From the NCBI GenBank assembly GCA_023429135.1, contig JAEYWD010000115.1, forward strand, positions 1 through 64,000: a DNA stretch of 64,000 bases. Reading direction: 5' to 3'. The notes below the pieces were generated by a model, which was given only the letters and a program-made list of their open reading frames with translations, ran no database searches and had not been told where the DNA came from. Every line of letters begins with the position of its first letter. Position 1 is the stretch's first letter. A program made the position numbers and the translations under genes. Source of the stretch: Bacteroidota bacterium. GTDB taxonomy: Bacteria > Bacteroidota > Bacteroidia > Bacteroidales > JAAUTT01. Shown here piece after piece: positions 52,857 to 61,140 of this stretch.

Positions 52857-54194
52857 ATGGATGTAAATCAAATAATGACCGGCTTAACAAAGCGCTATCC
52901 CGGCGAAATAGAATATCATCAGGCGGTACATGAAGTGCTGGAATCGATTCAGGAAGTTTACAATGCTAATCCTCAGTTCGAAACTGCCAATATAATTGAA
53001 AGAATTATTGAACCCGACCGGATTCTCTCTTTCAAAGTACCCTGGGTGGACGATGAAGGCAAAGTTCATGTAAACCGTGGTTACCGTGTTCAGTTTAACA
53101 ATGCCATTGGCCCTTACAAAGGCGGCTTACGGTTTCACCCGAGTGTGAATTTAAGTATTCTTAAATTTTTGGGTTTTGAGCAGATTTTTAAAAACAGTCT
53201 TACCACCCTCCCTATGGGTGGTGCAAAAGGAGGATCGGATTTCGACCCCAAAGGCAAGTCGAATAACGAAATTATGCGTTTTTGCCAGTCGTTTATGCTC
53301 GAGCTCTGGAAAATTGTAGGTCCTGAAACAGATGTTCCTGCCGGAGATATCGGCGTAGGCGGTCGCGAAATAGGTTTTCTCTATGGAATGTATAAAAAGC
53401 TTACACGCGAACATAATGGCGTTCTTACCGGCAAAGGAATTAACTGGGGCGGAAGCTTAATACGTCCTGAAGCAACCGGTTTTGGTGTTGTGTATTTTGC
53501 AAGCGAAATGCTGGGCACCATAGGAGAATCGTTCCAGGGGAAAACTGTAGCTGTTTCCGGGTTTGGTAATGTTGCCTGGGGCGCCGTTAAAAAAGTGACC
53601 GAACTTGGCGGAAAAGTAATTACAATTTCGGGCCCAGATGGATATATTTATGATAAAGATGGTATTTCGGGCGATAAAATAGAATATATGCTGGAACTCA
53701 GAGCCAGCAACGAAGATATAGCAGCTCCCTATGCCAATGAATTTCCGGGGTCGGTATTTGTTGCCGGTAAACATCCATGGGAAGTGAAATGCGATATCGC
53801 TCTTCCTTGTGCCACGCAAAACGAATTAAATAAAGACGATGCTGAACATCTGATAAAAAATGGTTGTATCTGTGTGTGCGAAGGTGCTAATATGCCTTGT
53901 ACGCCGGAGGCAATTCACACGCTTCAGAACAGTAAGTTGCTGTTCGCTCCCGGTAAGGCTGCAAATGCCGGGGGCGTGGCAACCTCTGGTCTCGAAATGT
54001 CGCAAAACTCGATGAAGCTCAATTGGGGCCGCGATGAGGTTGACATGCGTCTGCATCAAATCATGAAAAATATTCACTCATCCTGCGAAAAATATGGCAA
54101 AGGCCAGGGCGGATATATCGACTACGTAAAAGGAGCCAATATTGCCGGTTTCCTGAAAGTAGCCAATGCAATGCTTGACCAGGGAGTGGTTTAA
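52857..54194 (+). CDS. gdhA: NADP-type glutamate dehydrogenase
   Basis: It makes glutamate from 2-oxoglutarate and ammonia. About 445 residues from ATG 52857. The substrate lysines are in GPYKGGLRFHPSVN and LPMGGAKGGSDFDPKG, the nucleotide motif is AVSGFGNVAWGAVKK, and the hexameric GdhA C-terminus (GKAANAGGVATSGLEMSQN) is present. It is monocistronic. The 242-base spacer before it shows nothing I can name except AT-rich promoter-like sequence. Confidence 0.96.
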   Translation: MDVNQIMTGLTKRYPGEIEYHQAVHEVLESIQEVYNANPQFETANIIERIIEPDRILSFKVPWVDDEGKVHVNRGYRVQFNNAIGPYKGGLRFHPSVNLSILKFLGFEQIFKNSLTTLPMGGAKGGSDFDPKGKSNNEIMRFCQSFMLELWKIVGPETDVPAGDIGVGGREIGFLYGMYKKLTREHNGVLTGKGINWGGSLIRPEATGFGVVYFASEMLGTIGESFQGKTVAVSGFGNVAWGAVKKVTELGGKVITISGPDGYIYDKDGISGDKIEYMLELRASNEDIAAPYANEFPGSVFVAGKHPWEVKCDIALPCATQNELNKDDAEHLIKNGCICVCEGANMPCTPEAIHTLQNSKLLFAPGKAANAGGVATSGLEMSQNSMKLNWGRDEVDMRLHQIMKNIHSSCEKYGKGQGGYIDYVKGANIAGFLKVANAMLDQGVV

Positions 54195-54212
54195 TAAAAT
54201 ATTCAGTCGTAT

Positions 54213-54258
54213 GTAGTAAGTCGTAAGAAAATGTCTGAATTATCTTACGACTTACTAC
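54213..54258. repeat. Perfect 15-bp-stem hairpin after gdhA
   Basis: GTAGTAAGTCGTAAG (54213-54227) and CTTACGACTTACTAC (54244-54258) are exact inverted copies with a 16-base loop. There is no T-tract on its right, and a proper terminator follows at 54298, so this is a repeat of the short-word type rather than the gdhA terminator. Confidence 0.8.
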
Positions 54259-54297
54259 TAAATACTTGCGATTAAAGAATTGACTACTACTAACCTT

Positions 54298-54335
54298 AAA
54301 GCACACAGCGTAATTCTGTGTGCTTTTGTTTTTTA
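54298..54335. terminator. Terminator between gdhA and the small-protein gene
   Basis: AAAGCACACAG (54298-54308) pairs with CTGTGTGCTTT (54316-54326), 11 bp with a 7-base loop, followed by TGTTTTTT. The A-run on the left makes it usable from both sides. Confidence 0.88.
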
Positions 54336-54345
54336 GAGAAGACGT

Positions 54346-54537
54346 CTAGAAAACTTTGGAAGTTTCGTTAATTCTCAACTTTTCCAACATTTCGGTAATC
54401 ATGGCTAACCTTTCCTTGAGCTGGAGTTTAAATTCTCGATGCGATGCATGGTTGATTTCGATGTGCAGTGTTTTTTCCTCCTTTTGAAGCAGTATCATAA
54501 GCATTTCTTTTTCGCTGGTAGTGAAATTTGTTTCCAT
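54346..54537 (-). CDS. Small acidic/basic helical protein (63 residues)
   Basis: From ATG 54537 the protein has 63 residues with mostly helical, charged sequence (EKEMLMILLQKEEKTLHIEI, HREFKLQLKERLAMITEML). It is preceded by GGAGGAGCT, an unusually good Shine-Dalgarno sequence for this phylum, which decides the start over the longer frame to 54612. Function unknown. It converges on gdhA across a shared terminator and is divergent from the Mut7-C gene. Confidence 0.65.
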   Translation of the reverse strand: METNFTTSEKEMLMILLQKEEKTLHIEINHASHREFKLQLKERLAMITEMLEKLRINETSKVF

Positions 54538-54658
54538 AGCTCCTCCATTTTTTTGTTGAATAAAATTACGATCTGCAAAATGCAGAGTCAAGCAAATCTG
54601 TTTAATTCTCAAATACTTGTTTTAATTTTATAGGGGAAAGTTCATTATTCCAAAATTG

Positions 54659-55402
54659 ATGAAAGAAGTTATTTTTCGCTTTTATGAAGAGTTGAACGAC
54701 TTTCTTCCTGAAAACAGGAAGAAAGTTTCGTTCTCCTATAAATTCCTGGGAACTCCTTCTGTTAAGGATGCAATTGAGGCTATTGGTGTGCCCCATGTAG
54801 AAGTGGATCTGATTCTTGTAAACGGAAAATCAGTTGGTTTTGAATATGCTTTACAAAATAAGGATTATGTGTCGGTGTACCCGGTTTTCGAAATGCTGGA
54901 AATAAGTAATGTTTCGCATTTAAGAGAAAAACCTTTGCGGAATATCCGTTTCATTCTGGATGTTCACCTGGGAAAACTGGCCAGATATTTACGCATGCTT
55001 GGTTTTGATACACTTTATCGGAACGATTATGAAGATATGGAGATTATCAGTATTTCTATTGCTGAACATCGTGTAATACTTACCCGGGACCTAGGACTGT
55101 TAAAGGTAAAAACTGTGACCCATGGCTATTTTGTCCGAAGCCAGCATCCGAAAGTTCAGTTGACTGAAGTGTTGAAACATTTCGATCTCTATCGTTCTAT
55201 TAATCCTTTCAGCCGGTGTGTAAAGTGTAATGAAGAACTGATGATGGTTCTGAAAGACCAAATCGTCAATCAGCTTGAGCCTTTAACCAGGCAATATTTC
55301 GATGAATTTTACCAATGTTTGGGCTGTAGTACAATCTATTGGGAGGGTTCGCACTTTGATAGGATGGCGGAATTCATAAATTCGGTCAAGGAGGAGATTT
55401 AA
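54659..55402 (+). CDS. Mut7-C RNase-domain protein with ubiquitin-like N-terminus
   Basis: About 247 residues. The first ~85 look like the ThiS/MoaD-like half that accompanies Mut7-C (VDLILVNGKSVGFEYAL). The second part is the Mut7-C PIN-like nuclease domain: RFILDVHLGKLARYLRMLGF (Asp), NDYEDMEIISISI, RVILTRDLGLLK, and a zinc-binding CVKCNEELMM with CLGCSTIYWEG. Such proteins are predicted RNases of unknown target. Confidence 0.87.
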   Translation: MKEVIFRFYEELNDFLPENRKKVSFSYKFLGTPSVKDAIEAIGVPHVEVDLILVNGKSVGFEYALQNKDYVSVYPVFEMLEISNVSHLREKPLRNIRFILDVHLGKLARYLRMLGFDTLYRNDYEDMEIISISIAEHRVILTRDLGLLKVKTVTHGYFVRSQHPKVQLTEVLKHFDLYRSINPFSRCVKCNEELMMVLKDQIVNQLEPLTRQYFDEFYQCLGCSTIYWEGSHFDRMAEFINSVKEEI

Positions 55403-55417
55403 TGGTAGCACCACAGA

Positions 55418-55870
55418 CTAATATCTTGGCACATCCTTCACTTCCTCATAATATTTTTCTACTCCAATTTCTTTCATTTTCAGGTTAATATTAACAGAGC
55501 GTTTATGCAGATGCTCATCGAAGCCAGTGTCGTTACATGGGAACTTAGTGCATTGGAAGCAAAAGTCAACGCCTTGCCGCTCATGACAATCGCGAACCTT
55601 GCAATTACTGAAAAGTTTGCATTTCTCCTGTCGGCATCCTTTACAGCCATCAGAGGCGAAGTACGCGAGCATTTCTTTAAAATCGGGATATTTTTTAAAA
55701 ACTGGTTCGTTCAACAGATCAATAAAGCGGGCAGCATAAATATCGAAATTACCAAGCGATTCTTTTAATAACAGGCTTTGTTTTTGTATATCACCATGGT
55801 TAAAGGCAAAGCATTTGCCACAGTGGAGGCCACAGGGCGCAAGTTTTTCTTTTATCTGGTCGTAATTCAT
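55418..55870 (-). CDS. DUF3795-type cysteine-rich protein
   Basis: 150 residues with many paired cysteines: LAPCGLHCGKCFAFNHGD, DGCKGCRQEKCKLFSNCKVR, DFCFQCTKFPC. This resembles the DUF3795 family and suggests bound zinc or an Fe-S cluster. Its role is unknown. It follows the VWA gene by 11 bases on the same strand and is probably in the same operon. Confidence 0.8.
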   Translation of the reverse strand: MNYDQIKEKLAPCGLHCGKCFAFNHGDIQKQSLLLKESLGNFDIYAARFIDLLNEPVFKKYPDFKEMLAYFASDGCKGCRQEKCKLFSNCKVRDCHERQGVDFCFQCTKFPCNDTGFDEHLHKRSVNINLKMKEIGVEKYYEEVKDVPRY

Positions 55871-55881
55871 GTTGATTTAAT

Positions 55882-57258
55882 TTAAAGTGCAAGCGAAATG
55901 AAGTTTCTGGCACCCACCGTAAATGGCTTCCGGTTTGTACTTAATGCCGATTTATCGTCTACATTCCGGTAAACAAGCGTGTACTTACCAGGTTGCAGAA
56001 AGATATTGTAAGAGGTGACTCCGTCTGCTGGCAACGACTCGATCAGAATTTGTTCGCCATTTACCTCCATCAGTACCGATCCGATAATTTTTCTTGCAGT
56101 TCTGATTTGCAATTGTCCGCAAGCCGGTATCTCCAGCACTTTTCCTTGTGGCGGGATGTTAACATTCGGCATAAAAATTCGCGGAGTTGTCATTATTTCA
56201 AGGTCGTATTCGCCGCACAGGTATTTAAGCGATGTGTTGAGCTTTTGAAAGTTCAGGGTTTCCAATTCGCCTTTTTTTCTGATGATGCACATGGGTTCTG
56301 AGCCGGGAATGGGTGATGTTATCTTTAGGTTAAGTTCGCCCTGAGCGGCGTCAACTGCAAATGTATTGTGCTTTCCTAAGGCTTGTTCGGCAGTGTCTAT
56401 CCTCGCCATTGGAATGGTGCTGATTGCTATGGAGTATTTCCGGTAAACATCCAGATAAAGTGTATCGGGATTCCCCGAACGGTCCAGTGTATGAATGTAA
56501 CTATATTCAGGCAGTTTATCCTTCAGATCGTATAAAATCATCGCAATATTGGTCTCGGATGGTTTTCCCGATTTGTCCAGTAAATTTATCTGAGCTGAAG
56601 TAGGATTCAGGATTTGTGTAATGATAATATTGCTAAGACGCGAAAAGGTGTTCTCCTTATTGGCGTCGAAGTAAGTTCCAACACATTCAAACTCGCGCGA
56701 TTGCTCTTCCGAAAGTCCTATGCCTACGATGAACGGGCGTAGTACTATGTTTTTCTCCCGCAGTTTTATGGCAACCTGGCAGATATTTCCGCCACATTCC
56801 TCTATTCCATCGGTAATGATGATGATGAAATTTTTTGAGTTCGGATCTTTGAAGTCACCAATGGCCTGCTCCATTGAATAAGCAATGGGTGTTATTCCTG
56901 TAGGCTTCAGGGTGCTGATATATTCCTTTATTTTTGAACCATTAGCAGGCTCAAAGTTGAAAATCAGTTTTGAGTCGGTACAGTTACCCGGGGGGTAGGG
57001 CACTACGGCTCCATAAGCCCGGAGGGCTATTTGCAGGTTCTTTTTCTGCGAAAGAGAATCGATAATTGTATAAGCCATGCTTTTTGCAGCATCCATTCGT
57101 GTGCCCTGTTCATAAGAGGCCTGCATGCTTTTTGAAACATCAAAAATTACAAGAACTTTAATAGGCTGTTCCTGCGGAGGAGCTGTATGTGCCTTAATGC
57201 AAAGTGTGAAAAATACTAAAAAGAGAAGCAGATGTTTATTTATGATTAACCGGGCCAT
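55882..57258 (-). CDS. Exported VWA-domain protein
   Basis: 458 residues with a signal peptide (about 1-25). The VWA domain (about 33-215) contains the MIDAS motif VLVIFDVSKSMQASYEQG (Asp40, Ser42, Ser44) and IIITDGIEECGGN. The ~240 C-terminal residues are beta-rich, repeat-like and without a named family (PGKYTLVYRNVDDKS). It resembles secreted Ca2+/Mg2+-binding adhesion-type proteins. It is upstream of the DUF3795 gene. Confidence 0.82.
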   Translation of the reverse strand: MARLIINKHLLLFLVFFTLCIKAHTAPPQEQPIKVLVIFDVSKSMQASYEQGTRMDAAKSMAYTIIDSLSQKKNLQIALRAYGAVVPYPPGNCTDSKLIFNFEPANGSKIKEYISTLKPTGITPIAYSMEQAIGDFKDPNSKNFIIIITDGIEECGGNICQVAIKLREKNIVLRPFIVGIGLSEEQSREFECVGTYFDANKENTFSRLSNIIITQILNPTSAQINLLDKSGKPSETNIAMILYDLKDKLPEYSYIHTLDRSGNPDTLYLDVYRKYSIAISTIPMARIDTAEQALGKHNTFAVDAAQGELNLKITSPIPGSEPMCIIRKKGELETLNFQKLNTSLKYLCGEYDLEIMTTPRIFMPNVNIPPQGKVLEIPACGQLQIRTARKIIGSVLMEVNGEQILIESLPADGVTSYNIFLQPGKYTLVYRNVDDKSALSTNRKPFTVGARNFISLAL

Positions 57259-57369
57259 TTCGCATTTATAGTTTTACGAATGGAAAGATAGATAAATAAT
57301 TGCAAAAGGGTGAAGGAAGGAGGCTTTTTTGTATAACTCATTCAGCTTTGTGCGGTATTTTATTCGAAG

Positions 57370-58443
57370 TTATTGATTGCAAACATCAATTAGTTTTCTG
57401 CTCTTTACTTGCCAGTTTTTAGTCTTTGAATTATATGAGAATATATTCTCAGACATTAGACAGACTCCGGCGTGGACATAAGTAGTAATTGTTTTTTGGC
57501 TTTTATCAATTTTTGTGGGGTAAAACTCTACACTGTCACTTAAAAATTTATCAAGTATAAACTTTGAATCAATATTTTGGACATAGAAGTTGTTAAGCGG
57601 GCCTCCATTTCCTCCTGAATCTTTGATAATTGCAAAATCTTCTTTTCCGTCGAAGTTGAAGTCTGCAATAATTAAATCTCCAAATAGATTGTCATAGGCC
57701 GTTAAAGTGTCATTTTTATGTGTGGAGTATGATCTTACAAAATTGCAATCTTTAAAAGTAGTGTCATGCAGAAACATTGAGGAGTAGGTTATGCATTGAT
57801 GTTCAAGGCTGGAAGCCTTATCAATGATGATGATGGAAACAATACAAGAGTCGGTAACTCTGTTTAAAGATGTGATGAAGCTGAATTGGGTAGAGAGATC
57901 ATCATGTGAGCAGGAGATTGCCTCATTTCCAGTGTCATAAAATTTTTTGAATTTCATTCTTGTGATTGCATTTATAATATCCTGAAAGTTGTTATTGTTT
58001 GTTGATGTATAAAAAGATAATGGCCATTCCATTTCGGCTTGTTTGGGAATATGAATTCCTTTAAGTTTATTATTTTCATCATAACCTATAAATATTTTGA
58101 ACCTGTTGGCTATTAGAGAATCTCTCCTGAAAATAAAATCGGAGTCTTTTTGCAATGGATTAGCAAAGATCCCATAAACATACTTTATTCTTCCATATGG
58201 AAAAATAAATGAGCCAATTGCTTCGCCTTCTTCTCCATAACCATGAAATATATGGATCCAGTTTCTGGGTGTTTCCATTTCCATGTGCATTGTAATGATC
58301 GTTTTAGATGAGTCGTTGCGTATGTAACGGGTCGAAAATGTACTGCAGTAATCTAATCCATCTAATATGAAAAACAATTTTGGTAAAATGTAGATTATGA
58401 AAAGACAAATTAGTAATGTAATTATTCTCTTTTTTGTAACCAT
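57370..58443 (-). CDS. Membrane-anchored protein of unknown function with an FG-GAP/VCBS-like loop
   Basis: 357 residues. One N-terminal membrane segment (about 5-25) is followed by an exposed domain. Near residue 265 there is DLIIADFNFDGKEDFAII, followed by a Gly-rich DSGGNGG loop: an Asp-rich calcium-binding motif of the VCBS type, as in proteins with the XAC2610-related fold. The rest is not recognised. It heads a run of poorly known minus-strand genes. Confidence 0.6.
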   Translation of the reverse strand: MVTKKRIITLLICLFIIYILPKLFFILDGLDYCSTFSTRYIRNDSSKTIITMHMEMETPRNWIHIFHGYGEEGEAIGSFIFPYGRIKYVYGIFANPLQKDSDFIFRRDSLIANRFKIFIGYDENNKLKGIHIPKQAEMEWPLSFYTSTNNNNFQDIINAITRMKFKKFYDTGNEAISCSHDDLSTQFSFITSLNRVTDSCIVSIIIIDKASSLEHQCITYSSMFLHDTTFKDCNFVRSYSTHKNDTLTAYDNLFGDLIIADFNFDGKEDFAIIKDSGGNGGPLNNFYVQNIDSKFILDKFLSDSVEFYPTKIDKSQKTITTYVHAGVCLMSENIFSYNSKTKNWQVKSRKLIDVCNQ

Positions 58444-58475
58444 TTGCTTTGCTTTATAAATGTACCATTATACCA

Positions 58476-58901
58476 TTATTTGTGAAATCCTCTAAGTATG
58501 TCTAATCTGTTAGGAGAGGCATCGGGTGACAAGAAATCCCGAATCATATTCTCTGTTCTTCTTGGTCGATAAAGAAATTGTACCGGCCATTCTGTTAACC
58601 TTTCTTCCTTCCTGTGCAAGTATATGCCAGGTTCGGGCTCTTCAATAAATTCTTTCTGTAATATCAATGCAAGTGGTTCTTCACATCCTAAGTGTGATCT
58701 GTAGTAATCAAATGCTTCTTTATATGTGACGAACGCGTAATAATAATCATCGCCATTTAAAAGGTCGGGGGCTCCATTGTACGGATGGCACCAGACCCGG
58801 TATTCAAGTATGTCGTCCCATACATAACCTCCTCCTGATTTTACTATTGCTGGATAGGTCCCAACCTGATAGGGATTTTTTGCTTTTGGATAATTTAACA
58901 T
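58476..58901 (-). CDS. Small protein of unknown function
   Basis: 141 residues without a signal peptide. I recognise a conserved-looking block YVWDDILEYRVWCHPYNGAP followed by DYYYAFVTYKEAFDYYRS and EPGIYLHRKEERLTEWPV. Similar sequences appear in bacterial databases under acetyltransferase-like names that seem unjustified. No catalytic motif is visible. It is part of the minus-strand cluster 55882-62906. Confidence 0.55.
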   Translation of the reverse strand: MLNYPKAKNPYQVGTYPAIVKSGGGYVWDDILEYRVWCHPYNGAPDLLNGDDYYYAFVTYKEAFDYYRSHLGCEEPLALILQKEFIEEPEPGIYLHRKEERLTEWPVQFLYRPRRTENMIRDFLSPDASPNRLDILRGFHK

Positions 58902-58925
58902 TAGATTTTTATTATTTTACGAAAG

Positions 58926-59612
58926 TTAATAAGCAATGCAGGATATTCGTGGCCGTCCTTCCACATATTTTACATTGATTTTTTGTTTTTGCCAAGTTTT
59001 GAAAGCTTCGTCATTGAAGAGTATTTCTTTACCTCGTATTTTTTCTCCATTAACATAATAGGTATAAATTGCTATGTGAACATGGGAGTGTTTCCCATAA
59101 CGTATTTTTATTTCATTTATGTATCCAGAGGTAATGAGACCTCGTATGTTGAGCAATCGCTCCCGCCTGTAAGAGTGGCTTTGAATTAGCAGGAAGAATA
59201 TGATGAAAAAGATAAGAGCGTTGACAAGTGCAGATTTGAAAATTGAAACATATTTCCAGAGTTCCAGATTTATCAAAAAGGCAATAGTTATAACTGACGC
59301 TATTCCCAAGAACAGGAACGGGAATAAATCAATTATTTCGATTGGAAAGAGAAGGAATGTTAACAGGCTGGCAAAGAATAGTATTATCTTCCACTTTCTC
59401 GGCAATCTTCCGAAAAATGAATATACTCTGTCTAAAGTTCGACCCAGGAGACCGGGTTTAGAAGCTTTCCTGCCAGTGGAATTGTTATTCCATGAACTGT
59501 AATTACCATCTATTTTATTGCCACATATCTCACAAATTATTACCTCGGCAGACGATGAAATATTGTTACCGCATTTTTCGCATATGTAAAGGTATTCTTT
59601 TCGTTGAGCCAT
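58926..59612 (-). CDS. Zinc-ribbon membrane protein with DUF3592-like tail
   Basis: 228 residues. A zinc ribbon (YICEKCGNNISSSAEVIICE, then ICGNKIDGNY; CxxC...CxxC) is at the N-terminus. Three or so membrane segments follow (about 75-155, IILFFASLLTFLLFPIEIID, FLFLGIASVITIAFLINLEL, ALVNALIFFIIFFLLIQS). The C-terminal part (GYINEIKIRYGKHSHVHIAI) resembles DUF3592. Function unknown. Confidence 0.6.
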   Translation of the reverse strand: MAQRKEYLYICEKCGNNISSSAEVIICEICGNKIDGNYSSWNNNSTGRKASKPGLLGRTLDRVYSFFGRLPRKWKIILFFASLLTFLLFPIEIIDLFPFLFLGIASVITIAFLINLELWKYVSIFKSALVNALIFFIIFFLLIQSHSYRRERLLNIRGLITSGYINEIKIRYGKHSHVHIAIYTYYVNGEKIRGKEILFNDEAFKTWQKQKINVKYVEGRPRISCIAY

Positions 59613-59675
59613 ATTTGTGATTTATTCTCCTGGCTGGGTTTTTAAGGCAATTATCCGTAAAATGGCCTTCAATAG

Positions 59676-60308
59676 TTATTTTAATGGTATTACTCCGTCG
59701 ATTTCCCCGTTTACAACTACAAATAGAGCATCGATAATGGGAGGGTTTCCATACGAATCGTCGCCCCAGGCATCTTTGTGGAGGCGAATGAATAAATCCA
59801 ACAGTTCACCGTCTTCTTTCCGCGAGGTAATCATCATACATCGTCTACGGGGAATGGATACCAGCAGCTCTTCAGCTTTCAGCAGTTCATGGGCTTTCAT
59901 CATATGACTTTTACAAAGTATCTTTTCACTGCTGAAGTCCTGCCCCGACGCCAGCAAAACTCTGCCATTAAGTGCGGTGGAAATTTCGAATTCCTGCTGA
60001 TATTCCTCGATGTTTCTGAATGCTTCGTTTATTATCGTATCCGGATCTTTTCCTGCTATATCCTGCGGCATAAGAAATACAAAGTTTGTTGGGGCATCGT
60101 AGCCATAAGCTATAACAAGTTCAGGACTTTCAGGAGTGCCAAGCAATGTTTTTCTTACCGCTCCGGCTTTTATTCCTACCCAGTTTCCCGGCTTAAGTAT
60201 CGGGTAGATTTTCTTTATCCCGCCCGACTTTATCTGTTCAATTTCTTTTTCAACTCTCTTGTCCGATTCGACATCTCCATTGCCGAATATCCTGTCGAAT
60301 ATTCCCAT
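59676..60308 (-). CDS. SseB/DUF1444-like cytosolic protein
   Basis: 210 residues. The sequence has a run of alternating strands and helices without signal or membrane segments: AFRNIEEYQQEFEISTALNG, RVLLASGQDFSSEKILC, LLVSIPRRRCMMITSRKE. It resembles, loosely, the next gene upstream (60320-61027), so the two may be divergent paralogues. The family name is a weak guess. Confidence 0.45.
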   Translation of the reverse strand: MGIFDRIFGNGDVESDKRVEKEIEQIKSGGIKKIYPILKPGNWVGIKAGAVRKTLLGTPESPELVIAYGYDAPTNFVFLMPQDIAGKDPDTIINEAFRNIEEYQQEFEISTALNGRVLLASGQDFSSEKILCKSHMMKAHELLKAEELLVSIPRRRCMMITSRKEDGELLDLFIRLHKDAWGDDSYGNPPIIDALFVVVNGEIDGVIPLK

Positions 60309-60319
60309 TTTACTTCTTA

Positions 60320-61027
60320 TTAAAATGCAACATCAATTAGTTTCAGGTCTGTTTTGCCTGTTTCCATTAAATAGATTCCTTTCGACAATAAACCTTGGGT
60401 GTCGGGTTTGTCGAAGTACGATTTAATTATTTCTTTTAGTTTTTCATGGGCCTCAGTGTTATGTTCCTTGCAGATAAAAAGCAAGTCCCTGGCAGGTATA
60501 CCTATAATTACATCCCCTTCAAAAATCTGATGAATTTGTTCCCTGAAATTTTCGATAAGAATTAAGGCTGCCTCGAAATTGCCTCCTGCGGTAACCATCA
60601 CAATATATCCGGCCTCACCGTTCATTTTTATTTTATCGCCAATTTCTTCAATCAGAGCCTGTACGCATGCTTGATGAAGGATGTCTTCGTTTAGGGAAGG
60701 GTTTGACCTTAAAACTTTATTCTGTAATAATTCATAATGCGATCCTTTGTCTTCAGCAAAGCAAAGTATCAGGTCTTCATAGAGTTTCTTTACGATTGGC
60801 AGAGAATCGTCAGGGATCTCCATCCCGTTCGGGAGTTCATTGCCTAGAAAATGTTTTCCCTGATCGCTTTTATACATTTGGTGCGAATAGTCCACTTTGA
60901 TTCGGGGAAGAATTTTGATCTCGTTATTGTTTGCCGTTTCGGTTTTTGGGGTGGTGGAGTTTGTTTCTACTTTGTTGGAGATTTCTTGTTTCTCTTTTCT
61001 GCCGAAGAATTTTTTAAAAAGGCTCAT
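60320..61027 (-). CDS. DUF1444-like cytosolic protein
   Basis: 235 residues, with a Lys-rich N-terminal region and no signal. The C-terminal half has GYIVMVTAGGNFEAALILIE, DVIIGIPARDLLFICKEHNT, and HEKLKEIIKSYF, a pattern parallel to IPRRRCMMITSRKEDGELLD in the adjacent protein. It lies 11 bases before that gene in the transcription order. Both could belong to one operon of unknown purpose. Confidence 0.45.
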   Translation of the reverse strand: MSLFKKFFGRKEKQEISNKVETNSTTPKTETANNNEIKILPRIKVDYSHQMYKSDQGKHFLGNELPNGMEIPDDSLPIVKKLYEDLILCFAEDKGSHYELLQNKVLRSNPSLNEDILHQACVQALIEEIGDKIKMNGEAGYIVMVTAGGNFEAALILIENFREQIHQIFEGDVIIGIPARDLLFICKEHNTEAHEKLKEIIKSYFDKPDTQGLLSKGIYLMETGKTDLKLIDVAF

Positions 61028-61140
61028 AGGTTATTTTTTTAGGTTGTAAATAATATTGCATTTTACGTAAGATTTTGAAATGGTTACGGAGAGGGGCTAT
61101 AATCTGCAGAGGAGAAAAATTTGGATTATGGAGGCTATGA

